A stretch of 16,377 nt of DNA from an uncultured Rhizobiaceae group bacterium. Its GTDB lineage: Bacteria; Pseudomonadota; Alphaproteobacteria; Rhizobiales; Rhizobiaceae. The translations under genes were made by a program, and so were the position numbers. The notes under the pieces were generated by a model. It had not been told where the DNA came from and ran no database searches. It was given only the letters and a program-made list of their open reading frames with translations. The stretch spans positions 1 to 16,377 of the forward strand of contig CALFBU010000154.1 of NCBI GenBank assembly GCA_937951455.1, written 5' to 3'. Positions 5,842 to 15,091 of the stretch are shown piece by piece (the first letter of the stretch is position 1; every line of letters starts with the position of its first letter).

Positions 5842-8259
5842 ATGAAATTCACACTCTCATGGTTGAAAGACCATCTTGAAACGGATGCAACACTGGAAGA
5901 AATTGTTGAGAAGCTGACGCTCATTGGCCTTGAGGTTGAAGAGGTTGATGACAAGTCACAATTTGCACCGTTCAAGATTGCAAAAGTGCTGAGCGCTGAA
6001 AAACATCCGGACGCTGATAAATTGCAAGTACTATCCGTTGATATCGGTGAAGGTACGCCAGTGCAGGTTGTCTGTGGTGCGCCGAACGCGCGTGCGGATA
6101 TGTATGGCGCATTCGCTGCACCCGGAGCCTATGTCCCGGGTTTGGAAATCACACTTGCGGTCGGCAAAATTCGTGGTGTTGAAAGTCATGGCATGATGTG
6201 TTCCGAGCGCGAACTTGAGATGTCGGATGAGCATGATGGTATTATCGATTTACCTGAAGGTTTGGAAGTGGGTGGTTCCTTTGCTGAATACGCGGGTCTG
6301 AATGATCCGGTCATCGAAATTGGCATTACCCCTAATCGCCCTGACGCATTGGGTGTTGCGGGTATTGCACGCGACTTGGAAGCTGCCGGCCTTGGCAAGG
6401 TAAAACCAGTTGCCATCTCTGCACCTAAAACCAATGGTGCATGCCCAGTTAACGTGAAGCTTGATTTTGACAAGTCGCAAGAAGATCTCTGTCCGGCATT
6501 TGGACTTCAACTTGTGCGTGGTGTCAAAAATGGTCCTTCGCCAAAATGGATGCAGCAAAGATTGCTCGCAATTGGTCTTCGTCCGATTTCAGCCTTGGTT
6601 GATATCACCAACTATGCAACCTTCGATATGGGTCGCCCGCTGCACGTGTTTGATGCAGATAAGGTGAAGGGCGACATTGTTGTGCGTCGAGGCAAGCAAG
6701 GTGAAAGCTATCTGGCGCTAGATGGCAAGGAATATAAGGTCACCGATAAAATGACAGTCATTGCGGATGATAATGGCATCGAGTCTCTTGCCGGCATCAT
6801 GGGCGGAGAAGAGTCCGGTTGTGGCGATGATACCGTGAATGTGCTGGTGGAATCAGCACTCTGGGATCCGCTGAACATCGCACGTACAGGTCGAGATTTA
6901 GGCATTAACACAGATGCAAGGTATCGTTTTGAGCGCGGTGTTGATCCTTCTTTCATGGAACCGGGACTTTATCATGGCACCAATCTCGTCATGGAGCTTT
7001 GCGGTGGTGAAGCGTTCGAGCCATTGATCGCAGGCGAGATACCCAAGCCAAATCTCATCATCGATTTCCCGGTCTCCGAAGTTAAACGCCTCACCGGCAT
7101 CGAGGTCTCAACCGAAGAGTGTCAGTCAATTCTCATGCGCCTTGGCTTTGGTGTTTCTGGTATGGGCGAGACCCTGCAAGTTGCCGTACCAAGCTGGCGA
7201 CCAGATGTTTTCGGCAAGGCAGACATTGTTGAAGAAGTCATGCGTATTCATGGTATCAACAACATCGAGCCGCAACCCCTTGAAGCAACGGGCGCTGTGG
7301 GCAGTAAAATTCTGACCGTCGGCCAAACGCGCGCAAGAAACGCAAGACGTGCTTTAGCGACACGTGGCATGTTGGAAGCGGTAACCTATTCATTCATTCC
7401 TGAAGCACATGCAAAAGCTTTCGGTGGTGGTAGCGAAGCGTGTAAACTGGCAAATCCAATCTCTGTTGAACTATCCGACATGCGCCCATCTTTACTGCCA
7501 GGTCTCATAGCTGCGGCTGGCAAGAACCAGGATCGTGGCGCGGGTGACGTAGCGCTCTTTGAAGTGGCAAGCATTTATCTAGGCGATACACCTGAAACAC
7601 AACACAGGGTAGCAGGCGGTATTCGTCGCGGTTCTGCGGGGTTGACTGGCGGTGGTCGTGATTGGCGTGATGCTGGTTCACCTGTTGATGTCTTTGACGC
7701 AAAGGCGGATGCCTTCGCAGCACTTGAAGCTTGTGGCATGGATGCATCCAAGGCGCAGATTGTTGCAGGTGGGCCAGATTGGTATCACCCTGGACGTTCA
7801 GGCACGATACAACTTGGACCTAAATTAGTTTTGGGACACTTTGGTGAATTGCACCCGATGACGCTGGAAACGCTTGATGTATCAGGCCCAATTTGCGGGT
7901 TTGAAATCATGCTCGATAATCTCCCCGCTTCGCGCAAAAAAGCAACCAAGACAAAACCACCGTTAGAACTATCCGGCCTGCAATCTTTGGCGCGTGACTT
8001 TGCTTTTGTCGTGGATAGCGATTGCGACGCACTGACTCTTATCAAGGCAGCACAAGGCGCTGACAAAAACTTGGTGGCCAGTGTGAAAATATTTGATATT
8101 TTTGAAGGGCCATCTTTGGGCGAAAACAAGAAATCAATCGCGATTGAGGTCATGCTTCAACCAAAAGATAAAACCCTGACAGAAGAAGACATCGCTGGTG
8201 TCAGTTCCAGGATTATTGCGACAGTTGAAAAAGCAACAGGCGGAACGCTGCGCGGTTAA
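5842..8259 (+). CDS. pheT: Phenylalanyl-tRNA synthetase beta subunit
   Basis: The beta subunit of PheRS recognises tRNA-Phe and removes mischarged tyrosine. The 805-residue protein starts [16 protein letters not shown] and has the EMAP-like OB-fold tRNA-binding domain at about 40-150 ([27 protein letters not shown]). The B3/B4 editing region follows ([21 protein letters not shown]), then the B5 domain (about 400-475), the catalytic-like core, and a C-terminal FDX-ACB anticodon-binding domain at about 710-805 ([12 protein letters not shown] to the end). Length is normal for the family and no frame break was seen. The stop codon overlaps that of the convergent SleB-like gene within TTAA at 8256-8259; no terminator was found between them. 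Confidence 0.96.
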   Translation: MKFTLSWLKDHLETDATLEEIVEKLTLIGLEVEEVDDKSQFAPFKIAKVLSAEKHPDADKLQVLSVDIGEGTPVQVVCGAPNARADMYGAFAAPGAYVPGLEITLAVGKIRGVESHGMMCSERELEMSDEHDGIIDLPEGLEVGGSFAEYAGLNDPVIEIGITPNRPDALGVAGIARDLEAAGLGKVKPVAISAPKTNGACPVNVKLDFDKSQEDLCPAFGLQLVRGVKNGPSPKWMQQRLLAIGLRPISALVDITNYATFDMGRPLHVFDADKVKGDIVVRRGKQGESYLALDGKEYKVTDKMTVIADDNGIESLAGIMGGEESGCGDDTVNVLVESALWDPLNIARTGRDLGINTDARYRFERGVDPSFMEPGLYHGTNLVMELCGGEAFEPLIAGEIPKPNLIIDFPVSEVKRLTGIEVSTEECQSILMRLGFGVSGMGETLQVAVPSWRPDVFGKADIVEEVMRIHGINNIEPQPLEATGAVGSKILTVGQTRARNARRALATRGMLEAVTYSFIPEAHAKAFGGGSEACKLANPISVELSDMRPSLLPGLIAAAGKNQDRGAGDVALFEVASIYLGDTPETQHRVAGGIRRGSAGLTGGGRDWRDAGSPVDVFDAKADAFAALEACGMDASKAQIVAGGPDWYHPGRSGTIQLGPKLVLGHFGELHPMTLETLDVSGPICGFEIMLDNLPASRKKATKTKPPLELSGLQSLARDFAFVVDSDCDALTLIKAAQGADKNLVASVKIFDIFEGPSLGENKKSIAIEVMLQPKDKTLTEEDIAGVSSRIIATVEKATGGTLRG

Positions 8260-8864
8260 TAAGCGTAGCGTTTTGTCACTCTGCTGCTATTGAAAAAGAC
8301 GTGCGCACCAAGCTGAGAAACCTGCTTTAGCTTGCGTGACCACGATGGGTTTACGTCATAGCGGTGATAATGCGTCATGGTGCTAACCTCAGAATGAAAT
8401 GCCTGACCGATAAATTTTGCTTCTCGCGCAATGCCATTGGTGAGGATGTGACCTGCAAGTCTGAGCATTTTGACGTAACTTGATTTGTTGCGCGGCCTAT
8501 CAGAAACGCCATCACAAGCAAAAGAAAATTGGCAACGGTTTCTCATATGTTCGTTTTGAAAAACGACTTTACAAATGGTATTTGGATAGGCCGTTGAGCG
8601 AACGCGATTTAAAATGGTTGCCCCCACTGCATATTGCCCAACCACAGGCTCGCCACGCGCTTCATGGTATAATCCTAGCGCCAGACATTCCGTTTCTTTT
8701 TTTACAGTAAGACTTTTTTCAATGATTTCTTTCTGATTTGAATAATAGTTTTTCGTACTCAAAAGCGTTGTCGTCGTTATGATGCTTGAATTCGCATTTG
8801 CATTTAAAGTGCTGAGTATAAGAAACAGCAGTATCATGCTGTATTTGTATAAAGAAATAATCAT
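8256..8864 (-). CDS. SleB/CwlJ-type cell wall hydrolase
   Basis: A probable exported peptidoglycan hydrolase of the Hydrolase_2 (SleB/CwlJ) family, whose best-known member is a spore-cortex lytic transglycosylase; non-spore-forming alphaproteobacteria carry homologues for wall remodelling. The 202-residue protein has a short signal peptide (about residues 1-24, [19 protein letters not shown] core). The domain spans about 58-190 with [13 protein letters not shown] (catalytic-type Glu68), [12 protein letters not shown] and CQFSFACDG. Two cysteine pairs suggest disulfides in the periplasm. The ATG at 8864 is preceded by a G-rich ribosome site (GGGGGC). It is divergent from mepA, another peptidoglycan hydrolase, and convergent with pheT. 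Confidence 0.88.
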   Translation of the reverse strand: MIISLYKYSMILLFLILSTLNANANSSIITTTTLLSTKNYYSNQKEIIEKSLTVKKETECLALGLYHEARGEPVVGQYAVGATILNRVRSTAYPNTICKVVFQNEHMRNRCQFSFACDGVSDRPRNKSSYVKMLRLAGHILTNGIAREAKFIGQAFHSEVSTMTHYHRYDVNPSWSRKLKQVSQLGAHVFFNSSRVTKRYAY

Positions 8865-9044
8865 GTTTGCCCCCGTGTAGGACCTTCATGATTGCTTAAA
8901 AGTATTAACAACCTGCAAAAATATTACGTAAGGTAAGAATATTTTAAATCTCGAGGATTTAATTAGTTGTAACCGTGATTTGACAAATTGAGGCCTAAAA
9001 GGTCTCCTAGGTAATCAATCACAATGATTCTTGATGAGACTTTT
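8865..9044. promoter_or_regulatory. Shared upstream region of the two cell wall hydrolases
   Basis: This divergent intergenic region is rich in symmetry. AAAATATT at 8918-8925 and AATATTTT at 8938-8945 form an 8-base perfect inverted repeat; TTAAATC at 8944-8950 and GATTTAA at 8956-8962 form a 7-base one around TCGAG; GAGGCCT at 8990-8996 and AGGTCTC at 9000-9006 form a hairpin with one G-U pair. A consensus -35 hexamer, TTGACA, stands at 8980-8985 on the plus strand, but no good -10 is found 16-18 bases later. Promoters for both genes should lie here; exact sites are uncertain. Confidence 0.4.
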
Positions 9045-10163
9045 ATGCGCAAGTTATCGAAATTTTTCTGCACTGCTTTAGCTTTGACATTCATGGCGCC
9101 AGAGTACGTCTATGCACAAACGCCAGCGAAAAAGCTCTTTGGTAACAGACCATTGCCAGCAGCCTTAAAGCCTGCCGCTCACGGGTTTTATACGAAGGGG
9201 TGTCTTGCTGGCGGGGTTGCAATTCCGGTCGATGGTCCGAACTGGCAAGCAATGCGCCTTTCGCGTAATCGCCGTTGGGGACATCCGGAACTCATCGGGA
9301 TTATCGAGCAACTTTCGTACAAGGCCAAACAAGACGGTTGGAATGGTTTGCTTGTCGGCGATATTTCCCAACCGCGTGGCGGGCCGATGTTGACAGGTCA
9401 CAGATCTCACCAAATGGGACTGGATGCTGATTTGTGGCTAACGCCCATGCCCAATAAACGCATGACATACAAGGAAAGAGAAAATACCAGCGCGATTTCT
9501 GTTTTAAAAAAAGGAACGAATTTTGTTGATCAGGCACGTTGGACACGTGCCCATACAATGCTGTTGTATCATGCTGCGAGTTTCCCTGAGATCGAGCGCG
9601 TCCTTGTGCATCCCGGCATTAAAAAACAACTTTGCGATACGGTAAAAGGCAACCGCGCATGGTTGAGTAAAATACGCCCGACCTGGGGGCATCATTATCA
9701 TTTTCACTTGCGCATGGGGTGCCCATCAGGGTCGCCTGATTGCAAAAGACAGAATGCGACGCCAAAGAAAACAGGGTGCTCGGATGGCTCACTTGACTGG
9801 TGGTTTAATGTTGAATTTGCACCAAAGAAGAAACCTACAAAGCCCGCAAAACCGGTAAAGAAAAAGCCACGCCGCGAGTTAACGGTTTCTGATTTGCCGA
9901 ACGCCTGCCAGCTTGTATTAAACGCCAATGCGCCAACGCTTGAAGCCGCAACGCACAAACCAATTGCTGCAGCCTTTGTGGCTCCAGAAATAAAATTGCC
10001 AAAATATTCTGCATCTAATGTTTTGAAGGGCAAACCTATCGAAGCTTCGAAATCAAAGGGTACACCTGTTTCCAGCCTTAACGCTTCACAATCAGCCGCT
10101 GGCTTTAATTATGTTCCACAAGGGCCAATACCGGTTCCAACGCTTCGGCCATTTGTGCAATAG
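9045..10163 (+). CDS. mepA: Penicillin-insensitive murein endopeptidase MepA
   Basis: A periplasmic LAS-type zinc metallopeptidase (M74) that cuts D-Ala-mDAP cross-links in peptidoglycan. The ATG at 9045 gives a standard signal peptide (MRKLSKFF, hydrophobic core, cleavage near VYA-Q) and has GAG upstream; an ATG at 9024 adds seven residues with no ribosome site. Counting from 9045, HRSHQMGLDAD supplies metal ligands His122 and Asp129, and WGHHYHFHLRMGCP supplies His221, matching the E. coli pattern. Paired cysteines are present. The core ends near residue 260; a Lys/Pro-rich linker and a further tail of about 100 residues follow, making it much longer than the 274-residue E. coli protein. 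The product is 372 residues. Confidence 0.93.
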   Translation: MRKLSKFFCTALALTFMAPEYVYAQTPAKKLFGNRPLPAALKPAAHGFYTKGCLAGGVAIPVDGPNWQAMRLSRNRRWGHPELIGIIEQLSYKAKQDGWNGLLVGDISQPRGGPMLTGHRSHQMGLDADLWLTPMPNKRMTYKERENTSAISVLKKGTNFVDQARWTRAHTMLLYHAASFPEIERVLVHPGIKKQLCDTVKGNRAWLSKIRPTWGHHYHFHLRMGCPSGSPDCKRQNATPKKTGCSDGSLDWWFNVEFAPKKKPTKPAKPVKKKPRRELTVSDLPNACQLVLNANAPTLEAATHKPIAAAFVAPEIKLPKYSASNVLKGKPIEASKSKGTPVSSLNASQSAAGFNYVPQGPIPVPTLRPFVQ

Positions 10164-10166
10164 AGT

Positions 10167-10832
10167 CTAGGCTTCTACGCCTGTTCCAATTGGGCAGGAA
10201 ACACCAATGCCACCAGCGCCACAATACCCTTGTGGATTTTTGGCTAAATATTGCTGGTGGTATTCTTCAGCAAAATAGAATTCTTTCGCATCCTCAATCT
10301 CGGTCGTGATGGTGTTCGTTACACCAGATTTTTGCAGTGCTTGCTGGTAGACTTCCTTGGAAGAAAGCGCCGCCATGCGCTGATCATTGTTATAGGTATA
10401 GATCCCGGAGCGATATTGTGTGCCGATGTCATTGCCCTGTTTGTTGCCTTGCGTAGGGTTGTGACCCTCCCAAAATACTTTCAGCAATGCTTCATAAGAA
10501 ATGATGCTTGGATCATAGACAACGAGGACGACTTCGTTATGCCCGGTCATGCCTGAGCAAACTTCCTTGTAAGTTGCATTTGGTGTAAAACCTGCCGCAT
10601 AACCAACAGCGGTTACATAAACACCTTCAAGCGACCAAAACATGCGCTCCACGCCCCAAAAACAGCCCATACCAAACATGGCAGTTTCCATGTGTTCAGG
10701 ATAAGGGCCATGAAGCGGTGTGCCGGATATGAAGTGATGCGTACCGCTATCAATAGGCTCACTACGGCCAGGCAGAGCGGTTGAAGCGCTAGGTTTTTGC
10801 AATTTTCTGTCAAACATCTGGGCAAGAAACAT
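10167..10832 (-). CDS. msrA: Peptide methionine sulfoxide reductase MsrA
   Basis: MsrA reduces the S-epimer of methionine sulfoxide in proteins and free methionine, repairing oxidative damage. The 221-residue protein has the catalytic motif GCFWG with Cys57, followed by the [19 protein letters not shown] segment and the [12 protein letters not shown] helix. The C-terminal [13 protein letters not shown] region carries the recycling cysteines, as in E. coli MsrA. The roughly 50-residue N-terminal extension is also like E. coli, and there is no signal peptide, so it should be cytoplasmic. AAGGAG lies 6 bases before the ATG. It follows the small membrane protein gene by 20 bases in the same direction and ends three bases from the convergent mepA. 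Confidence 0.95.
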   Translation of the reverse strand: MFLAQMFDRKLQKPSASTALPGRSEPIDSGTHHFISGTPLHGPYPEHMETAMFGMGCFWGVERMFWSLEGVYVTAVGYAAGFTPNATYKEVCSGMTGHNEVVLVVYDPSIISYEALLKVFWEGHNPTQGNKQGNDIGTQYRSGIYTYNNDQRMAALSSKEVYQQALQKSGVTNTITTEIEDAKEFYFAEEYHQQYLAKNPQGYCGAGGIGVSCPIGTGVEA

Positions 10833-10852
10833 AATATTCTCCTTGAGTGGCG

Positions 10853-11179
10853 TTAGCTGCCAAAACGGTGACGCCAGCGGCGATCTTTACGACGTCCCAT
10901 CCATAAAAATATAATGGCAAAAACGCCAAAGACAACCCAACTGGGTGCCAGAAGAATGTTCTGAATGACATTCTCCCATAACCATGGCGCGCCCAGTTTT
11001 CGTTCAATGCCAACCTGAAAACCGTTTAAGCTTGGCAAATGAAAGTTAAACCATTCAAGGCCAAGGGGCGTAATCGTCAAAGCCGAGTTTGCTATTGAGC
11101 GGGTTAAGTCCAGAATGGCAGTAATAACTGTCATCGCAAGCGCAATAAATCCGATAAGTTTGGCTAAAAATTTAAACAT
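10853..11179 (-). CDS. Small conserved inner membrane protein
   Basis: This 108-residue protein has two membrane segments: about 7-27 ([17 protein letters not shown]) and about 75-95 ([20 protein letters not shown]), with a short basic C-terminus ([12 protein letters not shown]). Between them lies a loop with [20 protein letters not shown] and [13 protein letters not shown]. Proteins of this pattern are widespread in Rhizobiales as uncharacterised genes, some labelled as PetM-like on weak grounds; I do not assign that function. The gene probably heads an operon with msrA 20 bases downstream. The ATG has AAGAAAT upstream, a fair site. Confidence 0.8.
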   Translation of the reverse strand: MFKFLAKLIGFIALAMTVITAILDLTRSIANSALTITPLGLEWFNFHLPSLNGFQVGIERKLGAPWLWENVIQNILLAPSWVVFGVFAIIFLWMGRRKDRRWRHRFGS

Positions 11180-11232
11180 GATTTCTTATAAAGTGTAATG
11201 GAGCCTAAAAATAGGTGTTTGCCTGGTGTTTT

Positions 11233-11260
11233 ACAATATAAGACTAATTTAAAGCCTCAA
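11233..11260 (-). promoter_or_regulatory. Candidate promoter for the membrane protein-msrA operon
   Basis: On the minus strand TTGAGG (11255-11260) and TATTGT (11233-11238) are separated by 16 bases, a plausible sigma-70 type pair about 55 bases before the ATG. The match is partial and unsupported by other data. Confidence 0.35.
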
Positions 11261-11275
11261 TTGCAATAACTTCGC

Positions 11276-11303
11276 TTGAACCCCAGTCACAAATTTGTAT
11301 AGT
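11276..11303 (+). promoter_or_regulatory. Candidate promoter of tRNA-Ser
   Basis: TTGAAC (11276-11281), preceded by C as in many alphaproteobacterial -35 boxes, and TATAGT (11298-11303) are 16 bases apart. Transcription would start a few bases before the tRNA at 11316, the short leader usual for tRNA genes. Confidence 0.6.
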
Positions 11304-11315
11304 GCGGCAAGTCAA

Positions 11316-11405
11316 GGACAGGTGGCCGAGTGGTCGAAGGCGCACGCCTGGAAAGTGTGTAGGCGGGCAACCGTCTCCAGGGTTCGAATCCCTGTCTGTC
11401 CGCCA
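11316..11405 (+). tRNA. tRNA-Ser (anticodon GGA)
   Basis: The 90-base gene folds as a class II tRNA. The acceptor stem pairs GGACAGG with TCTGTCC (one G-U), discriminator G, and CCA is encoded at 11403-11405. The anticodon stem CACGC/GTGTG closes the loop CTGGAAA, giving anticodon GGA at 11350-11352, which reads UCC and UCU serine codons. The long variable arm (GGCGG, loop, CCGTC) is expected for serine, and the T arm is CAGGG TTCGAAT CCCTG. Confidence 0.97.
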
Positions 11406-11756
11406 TTTTCCCCATATTCTTTTTTGTTAGTTTTTAAAGGTCTAAAGGTGCAGACCTCAAACAGATATCAATCCCGTCGCTGCAGCAACAAAGACAGAAA
11501 TTCTATCGATCCAAACTAATGTATAATTAGTTGAAGCGCGTCTTTGCGACTTTCGTTTTTCGAATGCGAGCTTTTATTATCATTTCGGCGCAAACCTGCT
11601 GCTCAAGTAAATCATAAATTTCAAATTACCAGAACTACCATCCAGTTGTATTTATCTGATTGGTATTAGTATTTTGCCAAAAATCTTTCTGGTCGAAATG
11701 CTTTTCAAAATCTGATACATAAAGCAAAAATCTCAGCCAGAAGAGAAGACTTGTTA
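11406..11756. other. Non-coding stretch downstream of tRNA-Ser
   Basis: No convincing gene is present in these 351 bases. Just after the tRNA are T-rich runs, then a small hairpin (AGGTCT 11438-11443, AGACCT 11452-11457) without a T-run. A perfect 7-base inverted repeat with a 5-base centre (AACTAAT 11514-11520, ATTAGTT 11526-11532) could be an operator or hairpin. The rest is AT-rich and should contain the promoter of the membrane protein gene. No copy of the tRNA 3' end, which would suggest an attachment site, was seen in the window. Confidence 0.5.
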
Positions 11757-12200
11757 ATGAACAAACTGCGCACATATTGTTTAAGGATTTCAATTTTATT
11801 GTTTGTCTTAGCTTGCTTGATTTTGTTTATGAGTTTCGTTTCATCCTCGAATTCAAAACCATTTTTTACTTTGGCAATTTATATTTTTACATCGGCTGCT
11901 TTTTTTGCTTCTCCGTATATGGTGATACCGGATAGTGAAGCGAAAACCAGGCTCGATGCTTTGATGATAATGGGTTCATCAGGTTTTTATGCGATTGCAT
12001 TGCTGTTAGCACTTGTAATGGGACTGCCCTATATCACCGGCGCTTCAATTGAAGAAAATCTTGTTGAGTTTTGGGAGCGAATTGCTCAACTGACTGTGGC
12101 TATTTCCTTCGTGGCAAGTTTACTCATGCATTGTTGGAGTACGCTTGCAAATGCAAAGAAGTTACTATTTTCGACTGCAGACAAACCAGAAGAAGGTTAG
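11757..12200 (+). CDS. Hypothetical membrane protein, four predicted segments
   Basis: I do not recognise this 147-residue protein. It reads as a polytopic membrane protein with hydrophobic segments at about 9-30 (ISILLFVLACLILFMSFV), 37-55 (FFTLAIYIFTSAAFFA), 72-93 (LMIMGSSGFYAIALLLALVM) and 110-128 (AQLTVAISFVASLLMHC), short charged ends and no catalytic motif. The ATG at 11757 is chosen over a TTG two codons upstream; AGAGAAG precedes it. The codon use looks AT-rich compared with the phe genes. It stands alone on the plus strand between tRNA-Ser and the convergent matB, whose stop overlaps it within 12197-12200. It could be a recent gain or a lineage-specific gene. Confidence 0.65.
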   Translation: MNKLRTYCLRISILLFVLACLILFMSFVSSSNSKPFFTLAIYIFTSAAFFASPYMVIPDSEAKTRLDALMIMGSSGFYAIALLLALVMGLPYITGASIEENLVEFWERIAQLTVAISFVASLLMHCWSTLANAKKLLFSTADKPEEG

Positions 12201-13732
12201 CTTTTAAGCAAGTCCTTGTAGTTATCTCGCAAAACATTTTTCTGAACTTTACCCATTGTATTGCGTGGTAGTTCATCAAGCAAAATTATTTTTTTAGGCT
12301 GTTTGAATTTGGCAATATCATTCTGGATTGAAGTCATAATAACATCTTCTGACAAATCAAAGTCCGGTTTTGCAATCAGAATAGCAACAACTCCTTCGCC
12401 GAAATCAGGATGCGGTACACCGATAACTGCGGACTCCAGAACACCATCTTGCTCATCCAATAAAAGTTCCAGTTCCTTTGGGTAGATATTATACCCACCT
12501 GAGATGATCAAATCTTTGGAGCGACCAACAATTTGGATATATCCATCTTCATCAGTGGTTGCGAGATCACCTGTAATGAAGAAACCGTCATCGCGAAATT
12601 CTTCCTTGGTCTTTTCAGGCATTTGCCAGTAGCCCGAAAAGACGTTTGGTCCTTCGACTTCAAGGATTCCAATTTCGCCAGTTGGAAGAATTTGCCCGCT
12701 TTCTGAATCCACTATTCGAATATTTACACCCGGTAGCGGGAAACCAACTGTACCAGCTCTTCGTTCGCCCTTGTACGGGTTAGAGGTGCTCATGTTTGTT
12801 TCTGTCATGCCGTAACGTTCCAGAATTTTATGGCGAGTAAGCTCTTCAAACTCTATGTGCGTTTCTGCAAGAAGTGGAGCGCTGCCAGAAATAAACAGGC
12901 GCATATGATTTACCAAAGCTTTGTCAAATCGAGGGTCATTCAGAAGGCGTGTATAAAATGTCGGCACGCCCATCAAAACAGTTGAGTTGGGCAGATGCTC
13001 TATCACCGCATCATTGCTAAAGCCACCCAGAAAAATAAGTGATGAACCTGACATTAAAGTTGTATTGGTTGCAACGAAAAGTCCGTGTGTGTGAAAGATA
13101 GGCAAGGCATGTAGCAAAACGTCATCTTTGCTAAAGCCCCAATAGTCAACCAGAGTTGCAGCATTGGAAAGAAGATTGTCGTGGGTAAGCATCGCGCCTT
13201 TTGATCGACCTGTTGTTCCCGAGGTATAAAGGATTGCACCGAGATCAGAGGCGCGTCGTTCAACATTTTCAAACTCGGTTGATGCTTCAAGACCCAAGTC
13301 TGCAATCGTTCCTGCGCTTTCTTCATGGTTTGTCCAAACACCAAGCGTTTCAAGCCTGATATCAAGCTTTTGCGCGAGTGGAACGAAGTCATCTTTTTTG
13401 CTTGGGTCACAAATGAAAATGCTCGGTGAAGCATTATTCAGGAAATATTCAACTTCCGAAACAGTATATCCTGTATTTAATGGCAAAAAAACAGCACCAG
13501 CACGAATGGCGGCCAAATATAACATGATTGCTTCAATTGACTTTGGCACCTGCACGGCGACCCTGTCACCAGGTTCAACACCCAAATCAACTAGCGTATT
13601 TGCCAAGCGAGCCGAGACATCAAAAACATCCTGATAGCTGTAAGTACGAATACCGCTATCAGAAGGGATCATTGCAAATTGTGATTTTGGATCAGCTTTT
13701 CCCAACAAGCCATTAAACAAAAAGTTGCTCAT
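12197..13732 (-). CDS. matB: Malonyl-CoA synthetase MatB
   Basis: This acyl-adenylate enzyme converts malonate, ATP and CoA into malonyl-CoA in the cytoplasm. The 511-residue protein has the full adenylation signature: P-loop TSGTTGRSKG (170-179), A5 motif YGMTET (308-313 region), TGD (387-389), the hinge region GRSKDLIISGGYNIYP and catalytic Lys495 in RNTMGK. The N-terminus (MSNFLFNGLL), the PLNTGYTVSEVEYFL segment and the MRLFISGSAPL segment are as in rhizobial MatB, separating it from long-chain acyl-CoA synthetases. The adjacent upstream TRAP genes fit malonate uptake, as in the S. meliloti malonate cluster. It starts 42 bases after the large permease gene; its ribosome site is weak. Another short dicarboxylate as substrate is the main alternative. 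Confidence 0.88.
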   Translation of the reverse strand: MSNFLFNGLLGKADPKSQFAMIPSDSGIRTYSYQDVFDVSARLANTLVDLGVEPGDRVAVQVPKSIEAIMLYLAAIRAGAVFLPLNTGYTVSEVEYFLNNASPSIFICDPSKKDDFVPLAQKLDIRLETLGVWTNHEESAGTIADLGLEASTEFENVERRASDLGAILYTSGTTGRSKGAMLTHDNLLSNAATLVDYWGFSKDDVLLHALPIFHTHGLFVATNTTLMSGSSLIFLGGFSNDAVIEHLPNSTVLMGVPTFYTRLLNDPRFDKALVNHMRLFISGSAPLLAETHIEFEELTRHKILERYGMTETNMSTSNPYKGERRAGTVGFPLPGVNIRIVDSESGQILPTGEIGILEVEGPNVFSGYWQMPEKTKEEFRDDGFFITGDLATTDEDGYIQIVGRSKDLIISGGYNIYPKELELLLDEQDGVLESAVIGVPHPDFGEGVVAILIAKPDFDLSEDVIMTSIQNDIAKFKQPKKIILLDELPRNTMGKVQKNVLRDNYKDLLKS

Positions 13733-13774
13733 TTTTATTTATTACATCTTTCTATATTATCGTTTTACGATGCC

Positions 13775-15091
13775 TCATATTGAAGCCCCCATCACTGCCT
13801 CCGGTAGCCACGTTGCAATACCAGGAAATAAACAAAGCAGTAAAATCGCAATCACCATACATGCAACATAAGGTAAAGAGCCGACCAGAATAGTTCGGAG
13901 TGAAATATCTGGAGCGATCCCATTGATCACATAAAGGTTTAACCCTACTGGGGGTGATATCAGTCCAATCTCCATATTGATTGTAAGAACTACTGCGAAC
14001 CAGTATGGATCAAATCCTGCAGTTATAATAATCGGAAGGAGTATTGGAGCAGCCATCAGAATGACTGCTACTGGGGGTAAGAAAAAACCTGCTACCAAAA
14101 GGAAGATATTTATAACGCCCATCAAAACCCAGCGATTTACGTTCAGCGTTCCAATCCATTCTGCAATTGCTTGTGTAATGAACAGGCTGGAAAGCATGTA
14201 TGAAAAAACACCTGCTGCAGCAATGATAAATAGGATCATAACGCTTTCACGCGTTGAGTCCCTTAGAACAACCCATAAATCCATTGGGTTCCATAATTTA
14301 TAAATCACCATAGCTATGACAAGGCATAATAATGCACCTACGGCTGCTGTTTCTGAAGGTGTTGCGACACCGCCATACATTGCGTAAAGAACACCAAGAA
14401 TGATGAGGAGAAACGGTAATACACGCGGCATGATTTCAAAACGTTCACGCCAAGTATAGCTTGTACTTGCCAAAACCTCTGCCGAGCCCTGTCTCCAGGT
14501 TGAATAAAGCGACCAGGCCATAAACAATCCAACGAGTAAAAGACCTGGTAATACGCCAGCAAGAAAAAGCCTGCCAATTGAAGTTTCGGTAGCAATGCCA
14601 TAAACGATCATCGTTACGGATGGCGGAATGAGAATGCCTAGCGTGCCACCTGCTGCAATTGAGCCGGCAGCAACACCGTCTGGGTATCCACGCTTGCGCA
14701 TTTCAGGGATGCCCATTTTGCCAATTGCAGCACAGGTAGCAGGTGAAGAACCTGACATTGCCGCGAAAAGTGCACAAGCCCCTAGATTTGAAATCACGAG
14801 CCCACCGGGAATGCGTGTCAGCCAACGCTCCAATGCTTCATAAAGATCTGCGCCAGCCCTTGTTGATGCGATTGATGCCCCCATGATGATGAACATCGGA
14901 ATTGACAGGAGCGCAAAATTATCAAGCTTGCCGAAAAATATTTCAGGAATTAATTCAAGTGATCGTGCGCCATCAAAGACCAGCAAAAAGCCTGCTGAAA
15001 CTATTAACAAACCAGTTGCGACGGATACGCCGGAAAATAAAACAACAATTGTAAGAATTGCAACAATTGCACCTAAAACCAAAGGATCCAT
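13775..15091 (-). CDS. TRAP transporter large permease (DctM family, probably malonate)
   Basis: The large membrane subunit of a tripartite ATP-independent periplasmic transporter, which uses the sodium or proton gradient to import an organic acid delivered by the binding protein. The 438-residue protein has about 12 membrane segments and the DctM landmarks SIPMFIIMGASIASTRAG, AAMSGSSPATCAAIGKMGIP and GTLGILIPPSVTMIVYGIATETS, plus a second-half PPVAVILMAAPILLPI and ISPPVGLNLYVI repeat. The ATG directly abuts the small permease stop (TAAATG), indicating translational coupling. Substrate assignment to malonate rests on matB following it; the malonate transporter of S. meliloti (MatPQM) has this arrangement. 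No defects were seen. Confidence 0.9.
   Translation of the reverse strand: MDPLVLGAIVAILTIVVLFSGVSVATGLLIVSAGFLLVFDGARSLELIPEIFFGKLDNFALLSIPMFIIMGASIASTRAGADLYEALERWLTRIPGGLVISNLGACALFAAMSGSSPATCAAIGKMGIPEMRKRGYPDGVAAGSIAAGGTLGILIPPSVTMIVYGIATETSIGRLFLAGVLPGLLLVGLFMAWSLYSTWRQGSAEVLASTSYTWRERFEIMPRVLPFLLIILGVLYAMYGGVATPSETAAVGALLCLVIAMVIYKLWNPMDLWVVLRDSTRESVMILFIIAAAGVFSYMLSSLFITQAIAEWIGTLNVNRWVLMGVINIFLLVAGFFLPPVAVILMAAPILLPIIITAGFDPYWFAVVLTINMEIGLISPPVGLNLYVINGIAPDISLRTILVGSLPYVACMVIAILLLCLFPGIATWLPEAVMGASI

Noticed and set aside
8256..8259. Frame error at the overlapping ends of pheT and the SleB-like gene
   Set aside because: Both proteins end at normal family positions; the stops simply share TTAA on opposite strands.
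8980..9008. Full sigma-70 promoter at TTGACA upstream of mepA
   Set aside because: The -35 hexamer is perfect but no acceptable -10 is found 16-18 bases downstream, so only the hexamer is noted.
11295..11519. Open frame across tRNA-Ser reading VAEWSKAHAWKVCRR
   Set aside because: It is the tRNA gene itself read as protein, a common false call.
11406..11756. Attachment site or genomic island boundary at tRNA-Ser
   Set aside because: No direct repeat of the tRNA 3' end and no integrase or mobile gene is seen within the window.
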